From Blastococcus sp. LR1 (GTDB lineage: Bacteria > Actinomycetota > Actinomycetes > Mycobacteriales > Geodermatophilaceae), in NCBI RefSeq assembly GCF_020166105.1, contig NZ_JAIUJY010000006.1, forward strand, positions 186,001-250,000: DNA of 64,000 bases. The letters run 5' to 3'. Below the pieces are notes generated by a model, which had not been told where the DNA came from, did not search any database, and saw nothing but the letters and a program-made list of their open reading frames with translations. Made by a program: the position numbers and the translations under genes. Positions 16,624 to 24,668 of this stretch are shown one piece after another (positions within the stretch are counted from its first letter, which is position 1; every line of letters begins with the position of its first letter).

Positions 16624-17678
16624 GCTCCCTGACCGTGACCGGCCTGACCAAGGCCTTCGGCGCCACCCAGGTCCTGGACGGCGTCGACCTGCACGTGCCC
16701 GCCGGCAGCCTGACGGCGCTGCTCGGGCCCTCGGGCTGCGGGAAGACGACGCTGCTGCGGCTGGTGGCGGGCTTCGACGACCCCGACCGCGGCGTGGTCG
16801 CGCTGGGCGACCGGATCGTGGTCGGTGCCGGCCGGGGCGTGCCGGCCCCGAAGCGGGGGATCGGCTTCGTGCCGCAGGAGGGCGGGCTGTTCCCGCACCT
16901 GAGCGTCACCGGCAACGTGACCTTCGGGCTGCCGCGGCGGCAGCGCGCCGACCGGGCGCGGGTGCGCGAGCTATTGGCCCTGGTGGGGCTGGACGGCGAC
17001 CTGGCCGACCGGTCCCCGAACCAGCTCTCCGGCGGGCAGCAGCAGCGCGTCGCCCTGGCCCGGGCGCTGGCGCCCGAGCCCTCGATCGTGCTGCTCGACG
17101 AGCCGTTCTCCTCGCTCGACGCGGGCCTCCGCGAGGAGACCCGGCAGGCGGTCTCGGCGGCGCTGGCCGCGACGGGGGCGACCGCGGTGCTGGTCACCCA
17201 CGACCAGGCCGAGGCGCTGTCGATGGCCGACCAGGTGGCGGTGCTGCGCGGCGGCCGGCTGGTCCAGCTCACCGACCCCCGGACGCTCTACCGGCGGCCG
17301 ACCGACCTCGACGTGGCCGCGTTCGTCGGCGACGCCGTCGTGCTCGACGCCGACGTCCGGGACGGGGTCGCCTCCTGCGTGCTCGGCCGCCTCGCCGTGG
17401 CGGGGGAGCAGCCGGACGGCCCGGCGCGGATCCTGCTGCGGCCCGAGCAGCTGCGGCTGGTCACCCCCTCGCCGGCCGCCCTGACCGCCCGCGTCAGCGC
17501 CGTCGACTTCTACGGCCACGACTCCCGGGTTCGGCTGGACCTGCCCGGCGGCGGGAGCGTCGCCGCGCGGCTCGGCGGGCTCGACCTGCCCGCCGTGGGG
17601 GAGCAGGTCGCCATCGAGGTGACCGGCTCGGCGCTGGCCTTCCCCGCGACCGGGCCGGTGCCCGAACCCGCGCTCTGA
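16620..17678 (+). CDS. Iron(III) ABC transporter, ATPase
   Basis: A 352-residue FbpC-type ATPase: Walker A G-P-S-G-C-G-K-T-T, Q-loop V-P-Q-E-G, signature L-S-G-G-Q-Q-Q-R, Walker B I-V-L-L-D-E-P, and H-loop V-T-H-D. A TOBE-like domain covers about residues 270-345. The start overlaps the permease stop (ATGA). It energises ferric iron uptake with the two preceding genes. Confidence 0.92.
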   Translation: MSSLTVTGLTKAFGATQVLDGVDLHVPAGSLTALLGPSGCGKTTLLRLVAGFDDPDRGVVALGDRIVVGAGRGVPAPKRGIGFVPQEGGLFPHLSVTGNVTFGLPRRQRADRARVRELLALVGLDGDLADRSPNQLSGGQQQRVALARALAPEPSIVLLDEPFSSLDAGLREETRQAVSAALAATGATAVLVTHDQAEALSMADQVAVLRGGRLVQLTDPRTLYRRPTDLDVAAFVGDAVVLDADVRDGVASCVLGRLAVAGEQPDGPARILLRPEQLRLVTPSPAALTARVSAVDFYGHDSRVRLDLPGGGSVAARLGGLDLPAVGEQVAIEVTGSALAFPATGPVPEPAL

Positions 17679-17704
17679 CGGCGCGCCGAACCCCACCGGG
17701 GGAG

Positions 17705-17723
17705 TTCGGTTAGGAAAGCCTAA
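17705..17723. promoter_or_regulatory. IdeR/DtxR-type iron box over a leaderless promoter
   Basis: TTCGGTTAGGAAAGCCTAA matches 15 of 19 positions of the DtxR/IdeR consensus. It overlaps a TAAGCT -10 element (17721-17726) that sits seven bases before the ATG of the next gene, so a bound repressor would block the promoter directly. Confidence 0.7.
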
Positions 17724-17733
17724 GCTGCCCCGC

Positions 17734-18525
17734 ATGGACCTGTTCCTCTTCACCGTCGACCCGGGGTGGGGCGCCGACGTCGTCGCCGCCGGGGCGGCCG
17801 GCATCGTCGTCGACTGGGAGCGCCGCGGAAAGGCGCGCCGGCAGGCGGGCGAGGGGACGCAGATCAACTTCGACACCCCCGAGGACCTCTCCGCCGTGCG
17901 CGCCGCCACACCTGGCCGCGTGGTGTGCCGGATCAACGGCGCCGGGCCGTGGACCGCGGACGAGGTCGACGACGCAGTCCGCCGCGGCGCCGACGAGATC
18001 CTGCTGCCGATGGTCCGCTCGGTCGAGGAGGTCGACCGGACGCTGGACGCCGTGGCCGGGCGCTGCGGGCTGGGGATCCTGATCGAGACGCAGGACGCCG
18101 TGGACCGGGCCGCCGAGCTCGCCGCGCGGCCGCTGTCCCGGATCTACGTGGGCCTCAACGACCTGCGCATCGACCGCCGCTCCACCGAGCTGTTCCGCCC
18201 GCTGGTCGACGGCACGGTCGAGCGGGTGCGGGCCGAGGTGCGGATGCCCTTCGGCGTCGGCGGGCTCACCCTCCCCGGCGGCGGCTTCCCGGTGCCCGGT
18301 GACCTGCTGGCCGCCGAGCTGGTCCGGCTGGGCACCGACTTCACCTTCCTGCGGCGGTCCTTCATCGCGGACATGGCCGGACGGGACCCCTTCGTCGAGG
18401 TGCCCCGGTTGCTCGCCGGCCTCGACGCGTTGCGGCTTGCCGGCGGACCGGCTGTCGCCGGTGCGCGCGCACGGTTCGTCGCTGCCGTCGAGGGGGCTGC
18501 AGACCGGGTGCCGGTCGGGGCGTGA
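17734..18525 (+). CDS. HpcH/HpaI aldolase / citrate lyase family protein
   Basis: A 263-residue TIM-barrel protein of the HpcH/HpaI aldolase family. Metal-binding carboxylates are recognisable in I-L-I-E-T-Q-D-A and Y-V-G-L-N-D-L. The R-x-N-G substrate loop is present as V-C-R-I-N-G-A-G. The family performs aldol cleavage or formation with pyruvate-like or acyl-CoA partners; the exact reaction here is unknown. It opens a three-gene operon with 4-bp overlaps, and its promoter carries the iron box. A role in iron-limited metabolism or a siderophore-like product is inference. Confidence 0.8.
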   Translation: MDLFLFTVDPGWGADVVAAGAAGIVVDWERRGKARRQAGEGTQINFDTPEDLSAVRAATPGRVVCRINGAGPWTADEVDDAVRRGADEILLPMVRSVEEVDRTLDAVAGRCGLGILIETQDAVDRAAELAARPLSRIYVGLNDLRIDRRSTELFRPLVDGTVERVRAEVRMPFGVGGLTLPGGGFPVPGDLLAAELVRLGTDFTFLRRSFIADMAGRDPFVEVPRLLAGLDALRLAGGPAVAGARARFVAAVEGAADRVPVGA

Positions 18526-19373
18526 GAGCCCTCGTGACCGGTGCCGGCGGCTTCGTCGGCCGGCACCTGGTGGCGCGGCTGGAGGCCGACGGCTGGCAGG
18601 TCACCGCGCTCACCCGGCACGAGGTGGACCTGGCCGACCCGGTCGCCGGTGCCGCCGCGGTCCGCGCCGCGGCCCCCGACGTCCTCTTCGGCCTCGTCGC
18701 CGGCCGGGCCAAGGCCACCCCGGCCGAGCGCGCGGCCACCACCGCGGTCAACACCACGCCGTGGCTGGTCGACGCGCTGCCCGACTCCTGCCGCGCCGTG
18801 GTCCGGCTGGGCTCCTCCACCGAGTACGCCGCCGCGCCGCACCCGCTGGCCGAGGACGCCGCGCTCGAGCCCCGCGGCTTCTTCGGCGCGACCAAGGCCG
18901 CGGGTTCCCTGCTCCTGCAGGCCGCAGCTGCCGAGCGCGGGGTCCGGGCCGCGGTCCTGCGCGCCTTCCAGGTCTACGGGCCGGGCGACCACGCCACCCG
19001 CCTGGTGCCCACCGTGCTGTCGGCGGCCCGCACCGGAGCCACCCTGCCGCTCCCGGCCCGGCTCAGCCGCCGGGACTGGGTGTGGGTCGGTGACGTCGTG
19101 GACGCCTGCGTGCGCGCCGCCGCCGACGACGACCTCCCGCCGGGGGTCGTGCTGAACATCGGCACCGGCGTGCAGACCAGCACCGAGGAGCTGGTGGCCA
19201 CCGCCGAGCGGGTCACCGGCCGGTCGATCGCCACCGCGCCGGGTGCCCACCCCGGCCGCAGCTGGGACACCGAGGACTGGGTGTGCGACCCGGCCCGCGC
19301 GCGGAAGCTGCTCGGCTGGACGCCGACCGTGGACCTCGCCGAGGGGCTGGCACGGACGTGGGCGGCCGGATGA
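18522..19373 (+). CDS. NAD-dependent epimerase/dehydratase family protein, Tyr-less active site
   Basis: A 283-residue extended-SDR protein. The Rossmann signature is T-G-A-G-G-F-V-G (residues 6-13), the substrate-side Ser/Thr is at G-S-S-T-E-Y (97-102), and V-Y-G-P-G-D follows later. The expected catalytic Y-x3-K is F121-x3-K125, with Phe in place of the general-acid Tyr. This suggests altered chemistry or a binding role. The GTG start overlaps the aldolase stop (GTGA). It acts presumably on a nucleotide sugar or a similar polyol. Confidence 0.8.
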   Translation: MRALVTGAGGFVGRHLVARLEADGWQVTALTRHEVDLADPVAGAAAVRAAAPDVLFGLVAGRAKATPAERAATTAVNTTPWLVDALPDSCRAVVRLGSSTEYAAAPHPLAEDAALEPRGFFGATKAAGSLLLQAAAAERGVRAAVLRAFQVYGPGDHATRLVPTVLSAARTGATLPLPARLSRRDWVWVGDVVDACVRAAADDDLPPGVVLNIGTGVQTSTEELVATAERVTGRSIATAPGAHPGRSWDTEDWVCDPARARKLLGWTPTVDLAEGLARTWAAG

Positions 19374-20059
19374 CGTCCGGGCCGCGGATCGCCGTCGTCG
19401 TCCCGGTGTACGGCAACGAGGCGACCCTGGCCGAGCTCGCCGACCGGCTGGCGGCCGCCCTGGCCGGGCGCGACTGGCGGCTGCGGCTGGTCATCGACGC
19501 CTCGCCGGACGACAGCGCCACCGTGGCGCTGGCCCTGGCCGGCGACCGGCCGCACCTCTCGGTGACCGGGCTCACCGTCAACGGCGGGCAGCACGCCGCG
19601 ATCGCCCAGGGGCTGGGCGACGAGCCCGACGCCGACGTGTGGGTGTGCCTGGACGCCGACCTGCAGGACCCGCCGGAGGCGGTGCCGGTCCTGCTCGACA
19701 GGCTCGCGGCCGGCGACGTGGAGGCGGTGTTCGCCGGACGACGGGGCAGCTACGAGTCTCCGCTGCGCCGGCTCACCGGTACTGCGCACCGCCGCGTGGC
19801 CGCACGGCTCACCGGGCTGCCACCGGACGCGGGTGCCTTCCTCGCGATGGGCCCCGCGGTGCGCGACGCGGTGGTGACAGCGGTGGGCGAGGGCGGCGCA
19901 CCGAGCGTGGTCCTCGCCGTCGGACGGGCAGGCCGCCCGGTGACCAGCGTGCCGGTCGAGCGGGACCGCCGTCCGGTCGGGCGGTCGACGTGGACCGCGC
20001 GCGCGCGGGTGCGCCAGTCGGTGCAGTCGCTGTACTGGGCGTTCCGCTCGCGTCGCTGA
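19370..20059 (+). CDS. Family 2 glycosyltransferase (polyprenol-phosphate-sugar synthase type)
   Basis: A 229-residue GT-A domain. The N-terminal V-V-V-P-V-Y-G-N-E strand, D-A-D-L-Q-D-P-P-E metal/nucleotide motif near residue 87, and the following helical part resemble DPM1/GtrB-like enzymes that load sugars onto polyprenol phosphate. It lacks the C-terminal membrane helices some of these carry. ATGA overlap with the epimerase gene. Convergent with the GT39-like gene, which would consume polyprenol-linked sugar; that link is inference. Confidence 0.8.
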   Translation: MTSGPRIAVVVPVYGNEATLAELADRLAAALAGRDWRLRLVIDASPDDSATVALALAGDRPHLSVTGLTVNGGQHAAIAQGLGDEPDADVWVCLDADLQDPPEAVPVLLDRLAAGDVEAVFAGRRGSYESPLRRLTGTAHRRVAARLTGLPPDAGAFLAMGPAVRDAVVTAVGEGGAPSVVLAVGRAGRPVTSVPVERDRRPVGRSTWTARARVRQSVQSLYWAFRSRR

Positions 20060-20067
20060 CCTGCGGG

Positions 20068-21501
20068 TCAGCGCGTCCAGAGCTGGACGACCAGCTGCGT
20101 CTTGCTGCCGACGAACTCGCGCTCCTGCGTGATCCGCAGGCCGGCGTCGAGCAGGATCCCGTCGTCGTCGGTGGGCACGGGCGCGCCGTCGATGACCCGG
20201 CGGACGAGCCAGACCCGGTCGGCGTCGGCCGGGGCGTCCTCGGGGGGCAGCACGACGTCGGGGCGCAGCTGCGGGGCCAGGACCCTCACGTAGTGGTCGA
20301 GGCCGAGGGCCGCCCGCTGGTCGGCGGCCACCACCGGCTCACCGCTGCGGTGCTCCTCGGCGAGCAGTCGGACGGCGTCGTCGGCGCGCTCCCGCGGCCC
20401 CCGGTCGGTCAGCGGCACGCAGGCGAGCAGGGAGCAACCCACGAGCACGACCGCCGCCGGCACCCGGGCGGCGCGGGGGAGCGCCATCGCGCCGGCCGCC
20501 GCCAGCACCGCGAGGCCGAGCAGGCCGGCGACGAGGTACCGCGGCAGGAACACCGGCCGGACCAGCTCGGCGGTCACCAGCAGCAGCAGCGGGACGACGA
20601 CCCAGCAGGCGCCGACGACGCGCACCCTGGCGCCGCGGACGGCACCGACCACCGCAAGGCCGACGAGCACCCAGAGCATCGGCGTGCGCCCACCCGCCCA
20701 CGCCTCCAGCGCCAGGCCGACCAGGCGGCCGTCGGTGTCGTTGAGGTGCTCGGCATTGCTCGACCCGGTGCCGTTGAGCACGGCCAGACCGACGAAGCCG
20801 ACCGCGGGGAGCGCACCCAGGAACCCGGCGACGACCACCGGCAGGGCCCGGCGACCGCGGAGCAGCACCGCCGCGGTCACGAAGGCGGCGAGCACGGTGA
20901 GCGCGTACCAGTGCGCCAGGCCCATCCCGGCGCCCGCCAGGCCGAGGAGCAGCACCCCTCGCGGCGGCTCCTGCAGCCAGCGGACGAGGCCGAGCGCGGC
21001 ACCGCCGGTCGCCAGGACCGCCAGCCCGTAGCTGCGCGCCTCGACCGACTGCTCGATCAGCAGCGGGCTGCAGGCGAGCAGCACCCCGGCCAGCACGCCC
21101 GTCGCGCGGCCGGCGAGGCGGCACACGGCGCGGGTGACCAGTGCGACCCCGCCGGCGGCGGCCAGGAGCGAGAGCACCCGCAACGACGTGTCCCCGCCCA
21201 GCCCGGGCAGCGCCATCCAGGCGTTGACGACGAGGTAGTAGGGAGCGTTGTAGGCCGGCGGGACGTTCGCCAGGTAGCTGGTGGTGCCCTGGCCGGAGCC
21301 GATCGCGGCGAGGACGTCGCCCAGCGGCCGGCGGGCCACCTCGGCGGTGAACAGCTCGTCGAACCACAGCCCGTGCCCGGGCAGGAGCAGGAGGACGCCG
21401 AACGCGACCAGCAGCAGGGACGGGAGCAGCTCCGCGGGCGACCAGCGGACCGGGCGGGGCGCGGACGGCGCGGGACGCTGCTCCACCGCCACCGTGCTCA
21501 C
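20068..21501 (-). CDS. GT39-like membrane glycosyltransferase (GT-C fold)
   Basis: A 477-residue membrane protein with about ten helices. After the first helix it has W-F-D-E-L-F-T, the acidic D-E motif of GT-C enzymes such as protein mannosyltransferases and ArnT. It also has a conserved S-V-E-A-R-S-Y near residue 150. It should move a sugar from polyprenol phosphate to a substrate on the outer membrane face. The C-terminal 120 residues are soluble. GTG start with a TAACCT -10 element six bases upstream, a likely leaderless mRNA. Confidence 0.8.
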   Translation of the reverse strand: MSTVAVEQRPAPSAPRPVRWSPAELLPSLLLVAFGVLLLLPGHGLWFDELFTAEVARRPLGDVLAAIGSGQGTTSYLANVPPAYNAPYYLVVNAWMALPGLGGDTSLRVLSLLAAAGGVALVTRAVCRLAGRATGVLAGVLLACSPLLIEQSVEARSYGLAVLATGGAALGLVRWLQEPPRGVLLLGLAGAGMGLAHWYALTVLAAFVTAAVLLRGRRALPVVVAGFLGALPAVGFVGLAVLNGTGSSNAEHLNDTDGRLVGLALEAWAGGRTPMLWVLVGLAVVGAVRGARVRVVGACWVVVPLLLLVTAELVRPVFLPRYLVAGLLGLAVLAAAGAMALPRAARVPAAVVLVGCSLLACVPLTDRGPRERADDAVRLLAEEHRSGEPVVAADQRAALGLDHYVRVLAPQLRPDVVLPPEDAPADADRVWLVRRVIDGAPVPTDDDGILLDAGLRITQEREFVGSKTQLVVQLWTR

Positions 21502-21507
21502 GGGGTC

Positions 21508-21513
21508 AGGTTA
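21508..21513 (-). promoter_or_regulatory. -10 element, leaderless GT39-like gene
   Basis: TAACCT on the minus strand, six bases before the GTG. The surrounding bases also resemble an iron box, discussed under rejected items. Confidence 0.45.
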
Positions 21514-21542
21514 GGCGACCCTCCCCGCCCGGTTCCCGCGGA

Positions 21543-22058
21543 TCAGAACCCGAGGGCGGAGGTGGCCTTGTCGACCAGCTGGAAGTGACCGACCGCCCAG
21601 AAGGCGACGCCGGCCGCGGCCAGACCACCGATGGTGACCGCCAGCGAGCTCACCGGGTGCTGCTTGGCGTGCCGCCAGGCAGCCACGGCCTTCTGCTTGA
21701 AGACGGCGAAGAAGCGGCGGGCCCAGTCGAACTCCGTGGACCACACCCAGAGGCCGGCGAGCACCGGGGGAATGGTGAGCGGCCCGGGCAGCACGGTGAG
21801 CGCGATGCCCAGCATCACCAGGATCAGCCCGGCGGCGAAGACGCCGATCCGCCAGGCGATCGCGGTGCCGGGGTTGGCGTGCACCTTCTCGCGGAAGGAC
21901 CCGGGCTTCAGCTCGCGCGGCTGCCCCAGCCCGTCGGTGCAGTGGGCGCAGACGGACGACCCGCTGCCACCGGTCGACCGGGGCTGCGGCGCGTCGGCGG
22001 CGCGGTTGCCGGTGACGCGGTACTCGGCCGGACGGGTGGTCTGCGGTGCTGGTGACAT
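21543..22058 (-). CDS. PGPGW-like membrane protein
   Basis: A 171-residue protein. The N-terminal 45 residues contain C-A-H-C, a possible half zinc site. A helix pair follows with G-I-A-L-T-V-L-P-G-P-L-T-I-P, which resembles the P-G-P-G-W motif of the TIGR02611-type family, then W-A-R-R-F-F and a last helix. Function unknown. The ATG at 22058 and an upstream GTG at 22076 are both possible starts; I prefer the ATG because no ribosome binding site separates them clearly. Confidence 0.7.
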   Translation of the reverse strand: MSPAPQTTRPAEYRVTGNRAADAPQPRSTGGSGSSVCAHCTDGLGQPRELKPGSFREKVHANPGTAIAWRIGVFAAGLILVMLGIALTVLPGPLTIPPVLAGLWVWSTEFDWARRFFAVFKQKAVAAWRHAKQHPVSSLAVTIGGLAAAGVAFWAVGHFQLVDKATSALGF

Positions 22059-22115
22059 GCGTCGAGCACTACCCACCGCGCGGGGCGGTCATTCGGTCGC
22101 GCGCAACCCAATCCG

Positions 22116-22385
22116 TCAGGTGCCGTACCGCGCGGCGGCCCGGGCACGGGCCTTGGCGGCCTCCACCTCGCGGTCCTTCGGCGGGGCGGAGGTCACCAGC
22201 GACTCGAGCAACCGGGCCGATGCGGCGGTCACCTCGGCGACGGCACGGTCGAACGCCTCGGTGTTGGCCTGGGACGGCTTGACCGTCCCGCTGATCTTGC
22301 GGACGTACTGCAGCGCGGCGGCCTGGATCTCGTCGGACGCGGCGGGCGGCTCGAAGTTCGCGAGGGGGCGGATGTTGCGGCACAT
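22116..22385 (-). CDS. DUF2277 family protein
   Basis: An 89-residue protein beginning M-C-R-N-I-R-P-L-x-N-F-E-P-P-A, the diagnostic opening of DUF2277. It continues with the helix A-A-L-Q-Y-V-R-K-I-S-G and ends in a basic Ala-rich helix. Function unknown. A TACGCT -10 element seven bases before the ATG implies a leaderless mRNA. Confidence 0.9.
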   Translation of the reverse strand: MCRNIRPLANFEPPAASDEIQAAALQYVRKISGTVKPSQANTEAFDRAVAEVTAASARLLESLVTSAPPKDREVEAAKARARAAARYGT

Positions 22386-22392
22386 GCCCCGC

Positions 22393-22398
22393 AGCGTA
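22393..22398 (-). promoter_or_regulatory. -10 element, leaderless DUF2277 gene
   Basis: TACGCT on the minus strand, seven bases before the ATG. Confidence 0.5.
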
Positions 22399-22415
22399 GG
22401 AGCCGCCCGGCCGCT

Positions 22416-23066
22416 TCAGGCGAGATCGAAGCCCGCGCGGTCGATCTTGCGGTGGTAGCGCTCGCCGAGCTTGCCGCCCAGGATCGCGCCCAGGAGCGTG
22501 ATCAGCAGGATCGCGACCAGCGTGATGATGCCCGCGGTGGTCGCGGTGCCCTCGTCGACGGGGATGCGCGGGAGGTTGAGCTGCTGCAGCACGTTGTACT
22601 GCGAGCCGAGGATCGCGCCGGCCGCGGCGAGCGCGAGCACGACGAGCAGGCCGATGATCCACACCGCGATGCCCTGGCGGGCGCCGTCGAAGCGCGCCAT
22701 CCGGCCGGCGACGTACCCGCCGGCCAGGTAGGCCAGGAAGAGGATGACGAGGACGGCGATGCCGCCGCCGATGCCGATGCCGGTGGTCACCTCGTCCGCT
22801 GCCTGGTCGGCCGAGTCGATGCCCTGCGAGAGGCCCAGCGCGACGCCGGCCGCCGACAGCAGCGCGATGAGGATGACCGCCAGGCCGTTGGCCGACAGCC
22901 AGCCGAAGAAGGCGGCACCCCACTTGATCCCGCCGAAGCGGTCGTGCTGGGCGGTGACCGCGTCGCGGGCGGCGCCGCGGGTGACCGACGCGCCCTCGGT
23001 GGCGCCGGCACTGTGCGCGCCGACCGTCGCGTCGTGGTCGTGCCTGGTGTGGTCGTTCCCGGCCAT
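22416..23066 (-). CDS. Four-helix integral membrane protein (216 aa)
   Basis: A His-rich cytoplasmic start (H-T-R-H-D-H-D) is followed by four hydrophobic helices near residues 58-80, 98-118, 130-152 and 178-198, then a basic tail. It resembles YrzE/TIGR04086-like proteins of unknown function. No motif supports transport or catalysis. Its start is divergent from the NYN-like gene. Confidence 0.75.
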   Translation of the reverse strand: MAGNDHTRHDHDATVGAHSAGATEGASVTRGAARDAVTAQHDRFGGIKWGAAFFGWLSANGLAVILIALLSAAGVALGLSQGIDSADQAADEVTTGIGIGGGIAVLVILFLAYLAGGYVAGRMARFDGARQGIAVWIIGLLVVLALAAAGAILGSQYNVLQQLNLPRIPVDEGTATTAGIITLVAILLITLLGAILGGKLGERYHRKIDRAGFDLA

Positions 23067-23176
23067 GGTGGTTCCCTTCGTCCGAACGGAAGCCGCCTGT
23101 GTCCCCCCGGGCGGTGATCAGGTTGCATGCCCGAGGGGTCCGAGACGGAAACGAGGCCCGCCGGAAGGGTGAACGC

Positions 23177-23566
23177 GTGACGGTGCTGGTGGTGGACCTG
23201 GCCAACGTCGTGGGATCGCGCCCCGACGGGTGGTGGCGGGACCGGGCCGGTGCGGCGACCCGGCTGCTCGGGCGGCTGGCCGCGCTCCCCGTCGAGGTGC
23301 CGGGACCCGACGGCGGGGTGCTCCGGATCGCCTCGACGGTCGCCGTCGTGGAGGGTGCGGCCCGCGACGTGCCGGAGCCGGACGGCGTTCGCGTGGTTCG
23401 GGCGACGGGCAGCGGGGACGACGCGCTGGTCGCGGCCGTCGTCGAGCTGACCGCCGCGGGGGAGCAGGTGCTCGTGGTGACCGCCGACCGCGGGCTGCGG
23501 GCGCGGCTGCCCGACGGCGTGCGCTGCGCCGGTCCGGGTTGGTTGCGGGACCGGCTGGACGCGTGA
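23177..23566 (+). CDS. NYN/PIN-like domain protein (129 aa)
   Basis: A 129-residue protein opening with V-L-V-V-D-L-A-N-V-V-G-S, an acidic strand-end typical of NYN/PIN nucleases. A G-S-G-D-D-A-L segment near residue 80 and V-T-A-D-R-G-L near 103 provide further acidic residues in the right order. RNase activity is plausible but not proven. GTG start with GGAAGGG (23162-23168) nine bases ahead; the in-frame upstream extension is Arg-rich and unlike the fold. Confidence 0.6.
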   Translation: MTVLVVDLANVVGSRPDGWWRDRAGAATRLLGRLAALPVEVPGPDGGVLRIASTVAVVEGAARDVPEPDGVRVVRATGSGDDALVAAVVELTAAGEQVLVVTADRGLRARLPDGVRCAGPGWLRDRLDA

Positions 23567-23647
23567 TCCCGCGGGCCACCGGGTAGCCCACCCCGGACAC
23601 CGGACGACGTCGACGACGCCGTCCGCCCCCACTGGCGAGGAGAGCCC

Positions 23648-24544
23648 GTGCCGTTACCCGAGGGATCCGGACCCATCACCGCGCTGGTCACCGGCGCCTC
23701 GAGCGGGATCGGCCGCGCGACCGCCGTCCAGCTCGGCGAGCGGGGCGCCCGGGTGGTGCTCGTCGCCCGGGGGCGCGAGTCGCTGGAGGCCGCGGCCGTC
23801 GAGGTGCGGGCCGCCGGCGCCGCCGAGGTCGTCGTCTGTCCCGCCGACGTCCTGGACGACGACGCGATCTCCGCGGTCGTCCGGTCCACCGTGGAGCGGT
23901 TCGGCCGGCTCGACACGGTGGTCCACGCCGCGCAGGTGATGGCCTACGGCAAGGTCGAGGACGTGCCCAAGGACGTGTACGAGCGCGTCGTGGACACCGC
24001 CGTGCACGGCACTGCGACCGTGGCACGGCACGTGCTGCCGGTCTTCCGCCGCCAGGGCGCGGGTCACCTGGCCATCGTGAACTCGCTGCTGGGCAACGTC
24101 GCGACGCCGCTCATGGGCAGCTATGTCGCGGCCAAGTGGGGACAGCTCGGCCTGGCGCGGACGCTGCAGCTGGAGGTGCGCGACGTCCCCGGCATCTCGG
24201 TGTCGATCGTCCAGCCCGGCGGAGTGGACACCCCCATCTACATGCAGGGCGCGTCCTGGGCCGGCAGCACCGGCCGGCCGCCGCCGCCGGTCTACTCGCC
24301 GCAGCGGGTCGCCCGCCGGGTGCTCTCCACCCTGGACACCCCGGTGAGGGTGATCCAGGCCGGCATCTTCAACCCGGTGATCACCGCCGGGTTCCGGCTG
24401 CTGCCCGGTGTCTACGACCTGCTGGTCGGACCGCTGCTGCAGCGGATGGCGCTGGCGGACGACCAGGTCGGGCCGACCGAGGGCAACGTCTTCGAGTCCA
24501 AGCCCGAGGGCAACGCCACCGAGGGGCGCTGGCGCAGCATCTGA
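23648..24544 (+). CDS. Short-chain dehydrogenase/reductase
   Basis: A 298-residue classical SDR: T-G-A-S-S-G-I-G cofactor motif (near residues 16-23), N-S-L-L-G near 136 supplying the Ser, and Y-V-A-A-K (Tyr and Lys four apart) near 159-163. Substrate not deducible. GTG start with GAGGAGAG ahead. It precedes the ethanolamine operon by 124 bp but a hairpin separates them, so co-transcription is doubtful. Confidence 0.88.
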   Translation: MPLPEGSGPITALVTGASSGIGRATAVQLGERGARVVLVARGRESLEAAAVEVRAAGAAEVVVCPADVLDDDAISAVVRSTVERFGRLDTVVHAAQVMAYGKVEDVPKDVYERVVDTAVHGTATVARHVLPVFRRQGAGHLAIVNSLLGNVATPLMGSYVAAKWGQLGLARTLQLEVRDVPGISVSIVQPGGVDTPIYMQGASWAGSTGRPPPPVYSPQRVARRVLSTLDTPVRVIQAGIFNPVITAGFRLLPGVYDLLVGPLLQRMALADDQVGPTEGNVFESKPEGNATEGRWRSI

Positions 24545-24549
24545 GCCGG

Positions 24550-24594
24550 CCCTGCGACGGTGGTGTGAACAGTCTGTTCCGTCCCGTCGCAGGG
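24550..24594. promoter_or_regulatory. Nested palindromes between the SDR and ethanolamine genes
   Basis: Outer arms CCCTGCGACGG (24550-24560) and CCGTCGCAGGG (24584-24594) pair perfectly. The loop holds a second perfect dyad, GAACAG-T-CTGTTC (24567-24579). It starts six bases after the SDR stop and ends 74 bp before the permease. It could be a terminator, an operator for the ethanolamine operon, or both. Confidence 0.5.
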
Positions 24595-24668
24595 CGTTGT
24601 GCACCCGCCGGGGCAGGGCCAGGCTGGCCCCACCCGACCACGCGGGGGGCCCGACGGAGGGCCTGACG

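Noticed and set aside
21506-21524. A third IdeR-like box (14 of 19) before the GT39-like gene
   Set aside because: Its right half is degenerate, and the matching AGGTTA is better explained as the -10 element of a leaderless promoter.
24567-24579. GAACAG-T-CTGTTC as a LexA box
   Set aside because: Actinobacterial SOS boxes have GAAC-N4-GTTC, while this has a five-base spacer, and no repair genes follow.
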